A stretch of 64,000 nucleotides of DNA, taken from the NCBI GenBank assembly GCA_017434855.1, contig JAFRUA010000037.1, positions 1 to 64,000 on the forward strand, given 5' to 3'. Under the pieces are notes generated by a model. It ran no database searches and was not told the origin of the DNA. It saw only the letters and a program-made list of their open reading frames with translations. This document shows, in pieces, positions 1-7,781 of this stretch (position 1 is its first letter; each line of letters begins with the position of its first letter). The position numbers and the translations under genes are program-made. Source of the stretch: Clostridia bacterium (GTDB lineage Bacteria; Bacillota; Clostridia; Oscillospirales; Acutalibacteraceae).

Positions 1-148
1 CCCCCGGGGGCGGCCCGTCCGCGCGCAACGCGCGCGGATCCCCGGCAACTGCAAAACGCGCCCGCAGAACACTCCACGGGCGGCTGATGGTTGTTTTGCG
101 GGAATCAGGCCTTATCCCTTATTCCCTTTATCCTTTTATCCTCTTACC
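1..148. other. Intergenic end with two hairpins
   Basis: No gene is seen here. A 9-bp perfect palindrome with an AAC loop lies at 18-38. Positions 61-71 pair with 92-102 (one G-U pair) just downstream of tarJ and could terminate the minus-strand tarIJ transcript, although the following U-run is weak. Around 108-146 there is a run of near-repeats of the form CTTATCC/CTTTATCC, one of several short AT-rich near-tandem repeats that sit next to genes in this window. Confidence 0.4.
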
Positions 149-1174
149 TCACTTCTCCCACTTCATAATCGTCTTTCCGCCGGCCTTCTTGGTGTCCATG
201 TCAAAGGCGTCCTTCATGTCCTGAATGTTGCGCACGGGCTTGACATAGCCGACCATGCGGCCAAGGTAATCCACGATCTCGGGGTGTTCGCGGTACATCT
301 CGACCGTTTTGACAAAGTCGACGCGGCCGCTGCGGCTGGACCCGAACATGCGCAGACCTTTTTCCAGGATCATGCGCGTGTTGATCGGCACGGGATATTC
401 GCTGACGCCGAGGATGGAGATGGTGCCCTCGGGGTTGATATAATCGATGATCTGATTGATCGCGATCTGCGACGCGTTGCCGCCCACGCATTCAAAGGCA
501 TGGTCCACGCGCAGGTCAGCCGGGATTGCGGTCGTCAGATACGTTTCATCCACAAAGGTGAAATCGCTCAGCTTCTTTTCATCGATGCCGAAAACGCACA
601 GCCTTGCGTCCGGGAAAAACTTGCGCAAAAACACGCAGGTCATAAAGCTGAGGTTGCCGTCGCCCCACACGCCGATGACATTGCGCCGGCTGTGAGCAAA
701 GCGGTCAAAGCGCGAGATCGCGTGTACGCTGACCGACACCAGCTCGGTAAACGCCGCAACGTGGGGGTCGATCTCCTCCGGAATGCGCACCAGCCGGTCC
801 GCCGGAAGCTGAACGTATTCCTGCATAAAGCCGTCAAAACCGCTGGCGCGGAATTTGCTGGAGCGCAGATAGTTTTCCGCGATGATATCGTCGTGTTCGG
901 TCGGCGTGTTGGGAATCATCACCACACGTTCGCCGGGCTTGAAGCTGCCGTCCGGGCAAAAGACCACGTCGCCGATCGCCTCATGGATCAGCGCCATCGG
1001 CAGCTTCTGGGCCAGCACCTTCGGATCGCGCGTCCCCTGATAGTACCGCTGGTCGGCGTGGCAGATGGAAAGATAGGTCGGCTTCACGATGACCTCGTTT
1101 TTGAACAGGTCGATCTCATTGAACGCAATTTCGATCTTGCGCGGCTGTGTCAGCCGATAAACTGTGTTGAGCAT
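149..1174 (-). CDS. tarJ: Ribulose-5-phosphate reductase (TarJ-like, zinc alcohol dehydrogenase fold)
   Basis: This 341-aa medium-chain dehydrogenase should reduce D-ribulose 5-phosphate to D-ribitol 5-phosphate with NADPH, the step before CDP-ribitol formation for ribitol-phosphate wall polymers. An early segment with HADQRYY (about residue 39) followed by LPMALIHEAIGD (about 59-70) is characteristic of TarJ-type enzymes, and a Rossmann segment with GVWGDGN lies near residue 168. It starts 1 nt after the tarI stop codon, with an AAAGGA ribosome site inside the end of tarI, so the two are translationally coupled. TarJ is preferred over a generic alcohol dehydrogenase because of this motif pair and the tarI neighbour. 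Confidence 0.87.
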   Translation of the reverse strand: MLNTVYRLTQPRKIEIAFNEIDLFKNEVIVKPTYLSICHADQRYYQGTRDPKVLAQKLPMALIHEAIGDVVFCPDGSFKPGERVVMIPNTPTEHDDIIAENYLRSSKFRASGFDGFMQEYVQLPADRLVRIPEEIDPHVAAFTELVSVSVHAISRFDRFAHSRRNVIGVWGDGNLSFMTCVFLRKFFPDARLCVFGIDEKKLSDFTFVDETYLTTAIPADLRVDHAFECVGGNASQIAINQIIDYINPEGTISILGVSEYPVPINTRMILEKGLRMFGSSRSGRVDFVKTVEMYREHPEIVDYLGRMVGYVKPVRNIQDMKDAFDMDTKKAGGKTIMKWEK

Positions 1175-1175
1175 C

Positions 1176-1898
1176 TCAGGCGTCCTTTCCTGTCATTTCT
1201 TCGTCAAGCAGGGCTTTTGCAACGCGCAGGTCATAGGGATAGGTGATCTTGATGTTGTGGACCTCGCCCTGCACCAGGCGGACCGGGCAGCCCTTCATGC
1301 TGAAGATCTTGCATGCATCGGTCAGGATGCCCTTTTCCTCCTCGGTCAGGCCCAGATACAGCTCTTTGAGCTTCTTGGCCTTGAAGGACTGGGGCGTCTG
1401 GCCCTGATACATCAGGCTGCGGTCGGGGATGGTGCTGATGACGGTCTTGTCACGGCTTTCCACAATCGTGTCGGTCGCGGGCACCACGGTGTCGGTCGCG
1501 CCGTACTGCAGAGCCGCTTCGATGTTTTCGTCAATGATACGCGCCGTGACAAAGGGGCGCACGGCGTCGTGCGTCACGATGACGGTGTCGTCGTCCAGTC
1601 CGTCGCGCTCTTCAATATAGCGGATGGCGTTCATAATCGTTTCGTTGCGGGTGCTGCCACCTTGGATGACGACCACCTTTTCGTTGAGCGGAAGGTACTT
1701 CGCGAGAATCTCTTTGGTATAATTCACCCACTGGCCGGGGGTCAGGATGATGACCTTTTCAAACCGGCTGTTGACAAAAAACTTTTCCACCGTGTGGACG
1801 ATGATGGGCTTGTCTTTGATCTTGAGGTACTGCTTCGGTTTTTCGGGGTTCCCCATCCGGCTGCCGATGCCGCCGGCCGCGATGACTGCATAAATCAT
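1176..1898 (-). CDS. tarI: Ribitol-5-phosphate cytidylyltransferase (TarI; IspD-like fold)
   Basis: A 240-aa nucleotidyltransferase that should join CTP and ribitol 5-phosphate to give CDP-ribitol. The N-terminal CTP-binding loop reads AAGGIGSRMG followed by KPKQYL, and THDAVRPF is the conserved mid-protein block shared with IspD. IspD (the MEP pathway enzyme) is the alternative, but the directly coupled tarJ argues for TarI. Two in-frame ATGs lie close together: the one at 1898 has an AGGAG site 9 nt upstream; the one at 1904 is only 3 nt from it and is less likely. It is the first gene of a two-gene minus-strand unit. Confidence 0.85.
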   Translation of the reverse strand: MIYAVIAAGGIGSRMGNPEKPKQYLKIKDKPIIVHTVEKFFVNSRFEKVIILTPGQWVNYTKEILAKYLPLNEKVVVIQGGSTRNETIMNAIRYIEERDGLDDDTVIVTHDAVRPFVTARIIDENIEAALQYGATDTVVPATDTIVESRDKTVISTIPDRSLMYQGQTPQSFKAKKLKELYLGLTEEEKGILTDACKIFSMKGCPVRLVQGEVHNIKITYPYDLRVAKALLDEEMTGKDA

Positions 1899-1997
1899 AA
1901 ACATGTTCTCCTTCACTGTTGGTCTCGGTACCGCCGACGGTTCTGCGCCGGTGACCATTTTATTTTACCGCAAACCATTTGCAATGTCAATGACCTC

Positions 1998-2026
1998 TTG
2001 ACAAATTGCCATGCATAGAGTATAAT
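1998..2026 (+). promoter_or_regulatory. Perfect sigma-A promoter for antisense RNA
   Basis: TTGACA (1998-2003), a 17-bp spacer and TATAAT (2021-2026) match the consensus exactly. No protein-coding start follows; transcription would begin near 2033 and run only to the hairpin at 2078-2121, giving a roughly 90-nt RNA. Confidence 0.85.
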
Positions 2027-2032
2027 ATAAAT

Positions 2033-2124
2033 ACAAAGGAGCGATCCGGCCAACGGTTCGCCCGATAGTTTTGGTTTAAGAAATAGCCGCCACTATTTAG
2101 CGAGAAGGGCGGTTATTTCTTTTT
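2033..2124 (+). ncRNA. Putative antisense antitoxin RNA
   Basis: A short transcript is predicted from a perfect promoter just upstream to a strong terminator. Its 3' end overlaps the 3' end of the toxin reading frame on the opposite strand, the arrangement of the Fst/par and related type I systems, where the antisense RNA pairs with toxin mRNA through the shared terminator. The 5' part carries GGAGCGATCC (2038-2047) and CGGTTCGCCC (2054-2063), repeated in the same sense near the 5' end of the toxin mRNA. Start and end are inferred from the signals. Confidence 0.65.
2078..2124. terminator. Terminator shared by toxin and antitoxin RNAs
   Basis: Positions 2078-2091 pair with 2108-2121 over 14 bp with one G-U, and a T-rich run follows on the plus strand. 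The toxin stop codon (2113-2115) lies inside the right arm. On the minus strand the U-run is weaker, so termination is clearest for the antisense RNA. Confidence 0.75.
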
Positions 2125-2211
2125 ATTACGCAAGCATTCAATCACAAGATCAATGACAGCGATGATGACCAGGGTATAGGTCAGCAAGTCACTGTATGTA
2201 ACAACCTGCAT
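2113..2211 (-). CDS. Holin-like type I toxin, 32 aa
   Basis: A 32-residue peptide: a short start MQVVTYSDLL, one hydrophobic helix (about residues 9-24) and a tail ending RNKKK. This VTYSDL-helix-basic-tail pattern is that of the small holin-like membrane toxins common in Firmicutes, which depolarise the membrane when over-produced. A strong GGGAGG site (2219-2225) lies 7 nt before the ATG. Its own promoter lies at 2331-2359, leaving a leader of about 110 nt, and its 3' end overlaps an antisense RNA. Assignment is from sequence pattern and gene arrangement. Confidence 0.72.
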   Translation of the reverse strand: MQVVTYSDLLTYTLVIIAVIDLVIECLRNKKK

Positions 2212-2330
2212 AAAGCATCCCTCCCACATTCATGTCGAAGGGACCCGGAAATATCCCTCCGCAAAAAGAGAGGGCAAACCGTCCACCGTATTTGGATCGC
2301 TCCAGCGGGCACCGTAAAGGTACCATAAAT

Positions 2331-2359
2331 ATCTTAACAGCTTATTTGTATATTGTCAA
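2331..2359 (-). promoter_or_regulatory. Promoter of the toxin mRNA
   Basis: On the minus strand TTGACA (2359-2354), a 17-bp spacer and TAAGAT (2336-2331). Transcription would start near 2324 and give a long structured leader before the toxin ATG at 2211, as usual for type I toxins. Confidence 0.6.
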
Positions 2360-2398
2360 GACGTATTCCAACCGCTGCGCCGTTGTTTTGTTCGGCCG

Positions 2399-3271
2399 TC
2401 ACACCCCCGTCAAATCAAACGGCGGGATGAAATCTTCATTCGCGGCGGCGCGATCCTGCAGAAAGAGCGTCTCAAACCCCAGCGCTTCGGCGGCCGCAGC
2501 CACCTTGTCATATTCGCGCGCGGTGATGGGGCGCTGCAGCTCCGGCACGGCGGTCAGGTCGCCGCAGGGTGTGTATTGCGCCATCAGGCTGACGCACAGC
2601 GACGGCCCGAAGGTCTCGCGCAGCGTTTCCAGAATGCGAATGGACTGGTTGGTGTTCTTCGGCAAAATCAGGTGCCGCACGATCATCCCCTTTTGCAAAA
2701 GGCCGGCGTCGTCAAAAACGTCCGTCGGCTGCTGGCGGCGCATCTCGCGCAAAGTGTCAAGCACAGTGGGAAAGTAATCCGCCGCGCCGCTGTAGCGCAG
2801 GCTGCGGTCGCCGCTGATGTATTTGAAGTCCGGCAGCCAGACGTCGACCAGCCCTTCCAGCGATTTCAGCGTTTCGGCCGATTCATAGCCGCTGCTGTTC
2901 CAGACCACGGGTACCGGTGAACGGTACTGCCCAAGCACGCGCGACAGCCGTTCGGTATAATGCGTCGGGGTGACGAGGTTCAGGTTGTGCGCCCCCGCTT
3001 CGATCAGGCGGTCAAACATGCGCATCAGTTCATCATCGGTGACTTCTTTCCCGAAACAGCCGTGTGAAATCTCCCGGTTCTGGCAAAAGACGCACCGCAG
3101 ATTGCAGCCGGAAAAGAACACCGTGCCGGACCCGTCGGTTCCGCTGATGGGCGGCTCTTCCCAAAAGTGCTTTGCGGCGCGGGCTATGACAAAGGTTTCC
3201 GGCGTTCCGCAAACGCCGCGCTCTGCGGCACGGTCCGCACCGCAGCGGCGCGGGCAGGCAAAACAGCGCAC
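2399..3271 (-). CDS. Radical SAM protein, PflA/PflX-like
   Basis: A 290-aa radical SAM enzyme. The N-terminus has CFACPRRCG and a third cysteine in a GVCG segment, a small metal-binding-like module typical of the PflX group. The radical-SAM CxxxCxxC site reads CNLRCVFC (about residue 64-71), preceded by FFSGC. PflX-type proteins resemble pyruvate formate-lyase activating enzymes but their substrates are unknown; no glycyl-radical enzyme lies nearby. GTG at 3271 is chosen because a GGGGGAG site precedes it and the protein then begins exactly at the cysteine module; a longer frame would run into the divergent coaX promoter. Confidence 0.8.
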   Translation of the reverse strand: MRCFACPRRCGADRAAERGVCGTPETFVIARAAKHFWEEPPISGTDGSGTVFFSGCNLRCVFCQNREISHGCFGKEVTDDELMRMFDRLIEAGAHNLNLVTPTHYTERLSRVLGQYRSPVPVVWNSSGYESAETLKSLEGLVDVWLPDFKYISGDRSLRYSGAADYFPTVLDTLREMRRQQPTDVFDDAGLLQKGMIVRHLILPKNTNQSIRILETLRETFGPSLCVSLMAQYTPCGDLTAVPELQRPITAREYDKVAAAAEALGFETLFLQDRAAANEDFIPPFDLTGV

Positions 3272-3285
3272 AATGCTCCCCCCTG

Positions 3286-3313
3286 TTGACAAGTTCTGAT
3301 TTTTCGGTATAAT
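3286..3313 (+). promoter_or_regulatory. coaX promoter
   Basis: TTGACA (3286-3291), 16-bp spacer, TATAAT (3308-3313), 30 bp upstream of the coaX ATG. It sits between the divergent radical SAM gene and coaX. Confidence 0.8.
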
Positions 3314-3342
3314 AAAAACGAATTTGAAAGGAATGATGGAAG

Positions 3343-4113
3343 ATGCTTCTTGTTTTTGATATCGGCAACACCAGCATCGCGTTCGGCGGCTTTGACGGCG
3401 CGGACCTGCGGTTTTCATCGCGTGTGCTTTCTGATCCCGAAAAGGTGCAGACGGATCTGCCGGCTGCGCTTTCACAGGCGTTTGACCGCTGCGGCGCCCG
3501 GGCGTCAGATGTGGACGGCGTCATTCTCAGCAGCGTGGTGCCGGCGCTGACAGACGCCGTTGCCGGCATTGCGGAATCTCTGACCGGCTGCAGATCGCTG
3601 ATCGTGGGCGAAGGGTGCTGCGGCATCTTTCAAACCGACGTTTTGCCCGTGCGTGAGATCGGCGCCGACCTGATCGCCGCAAGCGTGGCCGCCGCCAAAA
3701 AATATCCTCTGCCCTGCATCGTTGCGGACCTTGGCACAGCCACCAAGCTGATCGTGCTGAACAGCGCCGGAGCCTTTTTGGGCTGCACAATCGCGCCGGG
3801 CGTCAGGCTGGCCGCCAGGGCGCTGACCAGGGGTGCGGCCCTGCTGCCGGACATTCCGTTCAACGTGCCGCCGCGCGTGATCGGCACCGACACCGTGGCA
3901 TGCATGCAATCCGGCATCGTCTATGGCACCGCCGCCATGCTGGACGGCATGGTGCAGCGCATCCGGACAGAGCTGGGCAACGCGCCGCTGACGCTGGTCG
4001 CCACGGGCGGCTACAGCAAAGAGATCGTTCCCTGCTGCAAGGAGCCCTTTGTTTTTGACGAAGCCCTTTTGCTTGACGGGCTGCGCTTCATCTATGAGGA
4101 TACCGCGCGCTGA
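3343..4113 (+). CDS. coaX: Type III pantothenate kinase
   Basis: This 256-aa cytosolic kinase phosphorylates pantothenate, the first step to coenzyme A. It begins with the phosphate-binding block LVFDIGNTS, has DLGTATK (about residue 128) with the catalytic-region Asp, and GGYSKEI near residue 223, all hallmarks of the CoaX (ASKHA) fold. Length is normal for the family. It is transcribed alone on the plus strand from a strong promoter. CoaD, which acts later in the same pathway, is encoded at 53.5 kb. Confidence 0.93.
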   Translation: MLLVFDIGNTSIAFGGFDGADLRFSSRVLSDPEKVQTDLPAALSQAFDRCGARASDVDGVILSSVVPALTDAVAGIAESLTGCRSLIVGEGCCGIFQTDVLPVREIGADLIAASVAAAKKYPLPCIVADLGTATKLIVLNSAGAFLGCTIAPGVRLAARALTRGAALLPDIPFNVPPRVIGTDTVACMQSGIVYGTAAMLDGMVQRIRTELGNAPLTLVATGGYSKEIVPCCKEPFVFDEALLLDGLRFIYEDTAR

Positions 4114-4128
4114 ATGAAACGCAAACCG

Positions 4129-4165
4129 GACCGTTTGCCCATGGCTGACGGCCCGGTCTTTTTGT
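4129..4165 (+). terminator. Terminator after coaX
   Basis: GACCG (4129-4133) pairs with CGGTC (4154-4158), with an additional inner GCC/GGC pairing, followed by TTTTTG. It lies just after the coaX stop codon. Confidence 0.6.
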
Positions 4166-4181
4166 TTGGCTGCAAGAACAA

Positions 4182-4769
4182 TTACAGTGCAGCGTCTGTC
4201 GCATTCTGTTTGTCTTTTTCCCGCCGGCTCTGTTTTAAGGCATACGGCATCGGCTCAAGCGGGCTGCGGTTGATCAGGATGGCGTTCATAAAGCAGACCA
4301 CCGCCTGATAGACCAGGGCGGCGCCGATGAACTGGGTCATCTGCTGGGCGATCTGATCGGGATGGCAAACGATGACTGTGCCAAGCACAATGCCCAGGGA
4401 CGAAAACGCGATGGAAAAGATGCGCCCAAACGGGAAGCGGACCACCGAAAACAGGTCCTTGACGCTCAGCAAAATCAGCATCACGCCGAAAACATAAAAG
4501 GAGTAATCGGCAACCTGACGCGGGATCACGATAAAAACGACGCCCACTGCGGCGCTGAGCCCGGCCACCAGGAACAGCCAGATCGACCGGTCCTCTTTTT
4601 TGGAGCCCAACTGCATCGCGACCGCAACAACCGCGCCCACGATGATGATAATTCCGATCACGCGCACAAACAGCTTCAGCGCGCCATCGGGCGCAAAGAG
4701 CATCAAAAGCCCCAGGGCCAGCAGCACAAAGCCTGAAATGATAAAGTTTTTGACGAGTGTTTTCTTCAT
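4182..4769 (-). CDS. HdeD/DUF308-like membrane protein
   Basis: A 195-aa membrane protein with about six hydrophobic helices (near residues 10-26, 33-52, 62-82, 87-104, 115-135 and 140-165) and a basic, polar C-terminal tail. The organisation of three two-helix hairpins resembles the HdeD/DUF308 family, whose best-known member aids acid resistance in E. coli; in Firmicutes the role is unknown. A GGAGGG site lies upstream of the ATG. It ends close to the coaX terminator, convergent with coaX. Confidence 0.6.
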   Translation of the reverse strand: MKKTLVKNFIISGFVLLALGLLMLFAPDGALKLFVRVIGIIIIVGAVVAVAMQLGSKKEDRSIWLFLVAGLSAAVGVVFIVIPRQVADYSFYVFGVMLILLSVKDLFSVVRFPFGRIFSIAFSSLGIVLGTVIVCHPDQIAQQMTQFIGAALVYQAVVCFMNAILINRSPLEPMPYALKQSRREKDKQNATDAAL

Positions 4770-4841
4770 AAGGAATCCCTCCGTTTCAGCAAAGCGTTCG
4801 GGTCTTGTCCCTTTTCAGTATAGCACAAACCGGGCGGCCTG

Positions 4842-5171
4842 TCAATCGGCAAAGAAGCGATCCATCTCCTGCGTCAGCCAGGTTTTGACGTCGGCAAGGC
4901 TGTCCTGCGCGCAGGGGAACACCCGGTCCGTTTTGTCCGCAGCCGGCGTGTTCTGATATGCGTATACGCCGGGGTACCAGGTCACGCGCAGGCGTTCCTC
5001 TTCGTCCTCGCCGCGCTCCACGGCGATCCGATAATTGAAAACGGCCTGCCCCCACATCGGCTGCGCAGGGTCCCGCGTTACCGAAGCGTAATAGTCGTTA
5101 TAGCTCCCGCCGATGTGCGCGCCGCCGATCAGCCAGATCAGCAGCGGAACGACGATCTCCCGTTCATTCAT
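4842..5171 (-). CDS. Hypothetical protein coupled to VanZ-like gene
   Basis: A protein of 109 aa that I do not recognise. It begins MNEREIVVPLLIWLIGG, a short hydrophobic segment that could be a weak membrane anchor, then a soluble region rich in acidic and aromatic residues (WYPGVYAY). The ATG at 5171 is preferred over 5180 because the AAAGG site is 9 nt from it and abuts the earlier one. It overlaps the end of the VanZ-like gene by 8 bp, so the pair is probably translationally coupled. Confidence 0.55.
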   Translation of the reverse strand: MNEREIVVPLLIWLIGGAHIGGSYNDYYASVTRDPAQPMWGQAVFNYRIAVERGEDEEERLRVTWYPGVYAYQNTPAADKTDRVFPCAQDSLADVKTWLTQEMDRFFAD

Positions 5172-5661
5172 GTGAATCATCCTTTCGTTTTTTCAATACA
5201 GCCGTTCCAAGCCGCAGCAGTCCCCACGCAATCGCCGCACCCAGCAGGGCGCCGAAACTGTCCACCGCCACATCCGCCAGTTGGCAGCTTCGCCCCGGAA
5301 CGAAATACTGGTGGATCTCGTCGCCGACCGCCCAAAGCACACAGCCGCCGACGGCAAGCAATGCGCCCCGCAGAGACCGGTCAAACGTCAGCGCAAACGC
5401 CGCCGCGGTCAGGCCCAACAGAATGTATTCGCTCAAATGCGCCAACGTGCGCACGCCCTTTTGCATCGACTGCACCCGGGCGTCGCGCTCTGCCTGCGAC
5501 GCGGCAAGATAATCGCTGTCTGCCGCAAGCATCTGCGAGGTAAAGGCGGCGCTGGTCAAGTCCGACTGTGCAGCCGGCTCGTGCGACAGTTGAAAAATCG
5601 CCGCCAGCTCCAAAAGCAGCAAAGCCGCCAGCACCGCACGCAGGATTTTTCGTTTCGGCAA
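5164..5661 (-). CDS. VanZ-like membrane protein
   Basis: A 165-aa protein with an N-terminal helix (about 8-25) and three further helices. The conserved VanZ blocks are present: H-x2-EYILLG (about 94-101) and DEIHQYFVPGR (about residue 133) followed by DVAVDSFGALLG. VanZ confers low-level teicoplanin resistance in Enterococcus, but most homologues have unknown roles in the cell envelope. No vancomycin-resistance genes are nearby, so a resistance role should not be assumed. Confidence 0.8.
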   Translation of the reverse strand: MPKRKILRAVLAALLLLELAAIFQLSHEPAAQSDLTSAAFTSQMLAADSDYLAASQAERDARVQSMQKGVRTLAHLSEYILLGLTAAAFALTFDRSLRGALLAVGGCVLWAVGDEIHQYFVPGRSCQLADVAVDSFGALLGAAIAWGLLRLGTAVLKKRKDDSHE

Positions 5662-5741
5662 GTCGTTCGCCTCCTGTCGTCCGGTTCATTATAGCCCTTT
5701 TTGCGTCAGCGGTCAAGGGAAAGGCAAGACCCGATTCAAAA

Positions 5742-7781
5742 TCAATTCAGCGCCTGTGCCGACGTCCGCGCAAACAGGCGCCGCACGGCGTCGTTCAGCA
5801 CACTGTGCTCCGGCTGTGACAGGCCGGGGTCCTGCGCAATGATTTCAGCGGCGGCCTGCTGTGCTTCACGCAGCACGGTCATATCCTGCATCAAGTCGGC
5901 GATCTTCATCTGCGGCAGCCCGTGCTGACGTGCGCCGAAAAAATCGCCCGGGCCGCGCAGCCGCAGGTCGGCATCTGCGATTTTGAACCCGTCGGTCGTT
6001 TCTTTCATCACGGAAAGGCGCTGCCTCGCCGTGTCGCTGTCGGCGTCGCTGACCAGGATGCAATAGGAGCGTTCGCTCCCCCGCCCCACACGTCCGCGCA
6101 GCTGGTGCAGCTGCGACAGGCCGAAACGCTCGGCATTTTCCACCACCATGATCACGGCGTTCGGCACGTCGATGCCAACCTCCACCACCGTGGTCGCCAC
6201 CAAAAGCTGCACCTCGCCGGCGGCAAAGGCAGTCATAACGGCGGCTTTTTCCCTGGGCTTCATCTTGCCGTGCAGCAGTCCCACGCGGTACCCCGCAAAC
6301 GGTCCGTCTGACAACTGCTGCGCCAGCTCGGCGGCAGACAGCAGCTCGCCCTCGCCCTCTTCCAGCGCCGGGCAGACCACATAGGCCTGACGGCCGGCGT
6401 CCAGGTGCTTTCGCAAAAACGCCCAGATGCGCGCGTGATAAGAGGAATCCACCACATCGGTGCGGATCGGCTGCCGCCCGCCGGGCAGCTCGTCGATCAC
6501 GCTCAGGTCCAGGTCGCCGAAAATGATCAGCGACAGTGTGCGCGGGATCGGCGTGGCCGACATCACCAGCACATGGGGCGCGTCGCCCTTTTGCGACAGG
6601 GTGCCGCGCTGCCGCACGCCAAAGCGGTGCTGCTCGTCGGTCACCACCAGCCCCAGGCGGTGAAACGCCACGTCTTCGCTCAGCAGCGCGTGGGTACCCA
6701 CCGCAACATCAACGTCGCCGGCCGCGATGGCGGCCCGGGTCTGCTTTTTTTCTTTTGCGGTCAGCCCGCCTGTCAAAAGAACCACGCGCACAGTGTCGCC
6801 AAACAGGCGCGTCAAAGTTTCGTAATGCTGCTTTGCCAGCAGCTCGGTCGGGGCCATCAGTGCGCTCTGCACGCCGCTTTTGGCCGCAAGGAACAGCGCG
6901 GCGGCGGCCACCATGGTTTTCCCGGACCCGACGTCGCCCTGCACCAGCCGGTTCATCGCAACGCCGCCCGAAAGATCGCGCACGCAGTCGTCCACAGCCC
7001 GTCGCTGCGCCCCGGTCAGTTCAAAGGGCAACAGCGCCAAAAAAGCCGGCAACGCGTCGCCGCGGATGCGGATGTCGGTCTTGACGCGCGACGTGTGGCG
7101 CAGCTGCGCCATGCCGCACTGCAGCACAAACAATTCTTCAAACATCAGGCGGCGCCGGGCAATCCCGGCGTCGTTCGGGCTGTTGGGAAAATGAATATTC
7201 TGAATTGCGAACCGCTCGTGGCACAACTGATAAGTCCGGCGCACATCACCCGGGATCAGATCGTCGGTCGTCGCCTGTTCCCAAAGCGGGATCGCGTTGC
7301 GGATGATCGCACCCAGCTGTTTGGTACTCAGCCCCGCCGTCAGCGGATAGACCGGGCGAAACGGCTCGGCGGCGTCTTCCGTTTCGATCAGCGGATTGGT
7401 CATTTCAAAGCAGCCGTTCACATATGCGACCTTGCCATAGAACAAAAAGGTCTCGCCCACCTCCAGCCGGCGGGCGGTGAAGGCGCTGTTGAAGATCGTG
7501 ATATGCAGCGTGTCTTCCCCGTCGGTGACGATCGTCTTAAAGATCGTCATGCCCCGGCGGATCTGCGCCCCGTGGACCGGCACGCCGACCACGGCTTTGA
7601 CGCAGACGGTCTCGCCCGGCGTCAGGTCGGCAATGGCCGTCTGGCTGCTGAGGTCCAGATAGGCGCGGGGATAATAATGTACGGCATCGTAGAGCGTTTC
7701 GATGCCGAGTTTTTTTAACAATGCGGCGCGTTTTTCACCGACGCCTTTGACGTATTGCACGTCCATGTCATAACCGCTCAA
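5742..7781 (-). CDS. recG: ATP-dependent DNA helicase RecG
   Basis: RecG remodels stalled replication forks and branched DNA. The protein is close to 680 aa, the usual length. An N-terminal wedge/OB region precedes the helicase core with Walker A GDVGSGKT, the Walker B box DEQH, the VMSATPIPRT block (motif III) and the QLRGRVGRG motif VI. Start: a GGAGGG site sits 7 nt before a TTG at 7781, while the ATGs at 7808 and 7766 have no well-placed site; TTG is chosen but the ATG at 7766 is possible. The start overlaps the upstream DAK2 gene by 14 bp, implying coupled translation. Confidence 0.93.
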   Translation of the reverse strand: MSGYDMDVQYVKGVGEKRAALLKKLGIETLYDAVHYYPRAYLDLSSQTAIADLTPGETVCVKAVVGVPVHGAQIRRGMTIFKTIVTDGEDTLHITIFNSAFTARRLEVGETFLFYGKVAYVNGCFEMTNPLIETEDAAEPFRPVYPLTAGLSTKQLGAIIRNAIPLWEQATTDDLIPGDVRRTYQLCHERFAIQNIHFPNSPNDAGIARRRLMFEELFVLQCGMAQLRHTSRVKTDIRIRGDALPAFLALLPFELTGAQRRAVDDCVRDLSGGVAMNRLVQGDVGSGKTMVAAAALFLAAKSGVQSALMAPTELLAKQHYETLTRLFGDTVRVVLLTGGLTAKEKKQTRAAIAAGDVDVAVGTHALLSEDVAFHRLGLVVTDEQHRFGVRQRGTLSQKGDAPHVLVMSATPIPRTLSLIIFGDLDLSVIDELPGGRQPIRTDVVDSSYHARIWAFLRKHLDAGRQAYVVCPALEEGEGELLSAAELAQQLSDGPFAGYRVGLLHGKMKPREKAAVMTAFAAGEVQLLVATTVVEVGIDVPNAVIMVVENAERFGLSQLHQLRGRVGRGSERSYCILVSDADSDTARQRLSVMKETTDGFKIADADLRLRGPGDFFGARQHGLPQMKIADLMQDMTVLREAQQAAAEIIAQDPGLSQPEHSVLNDAVRRLFARTSAQALN

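Noticed and set aside
1176..1898. IspD (MEP pathway cytidylyltransferase)
   Set aside because: Shares the fold, but direct coupling to a TarJ-type dehydrogenase points to TarI.
5164..5661. Glycopeptide resistance locus
   Set aside because: Only a VanZ-like gene is present; no vanA/H/X/R/S homologues nearby.
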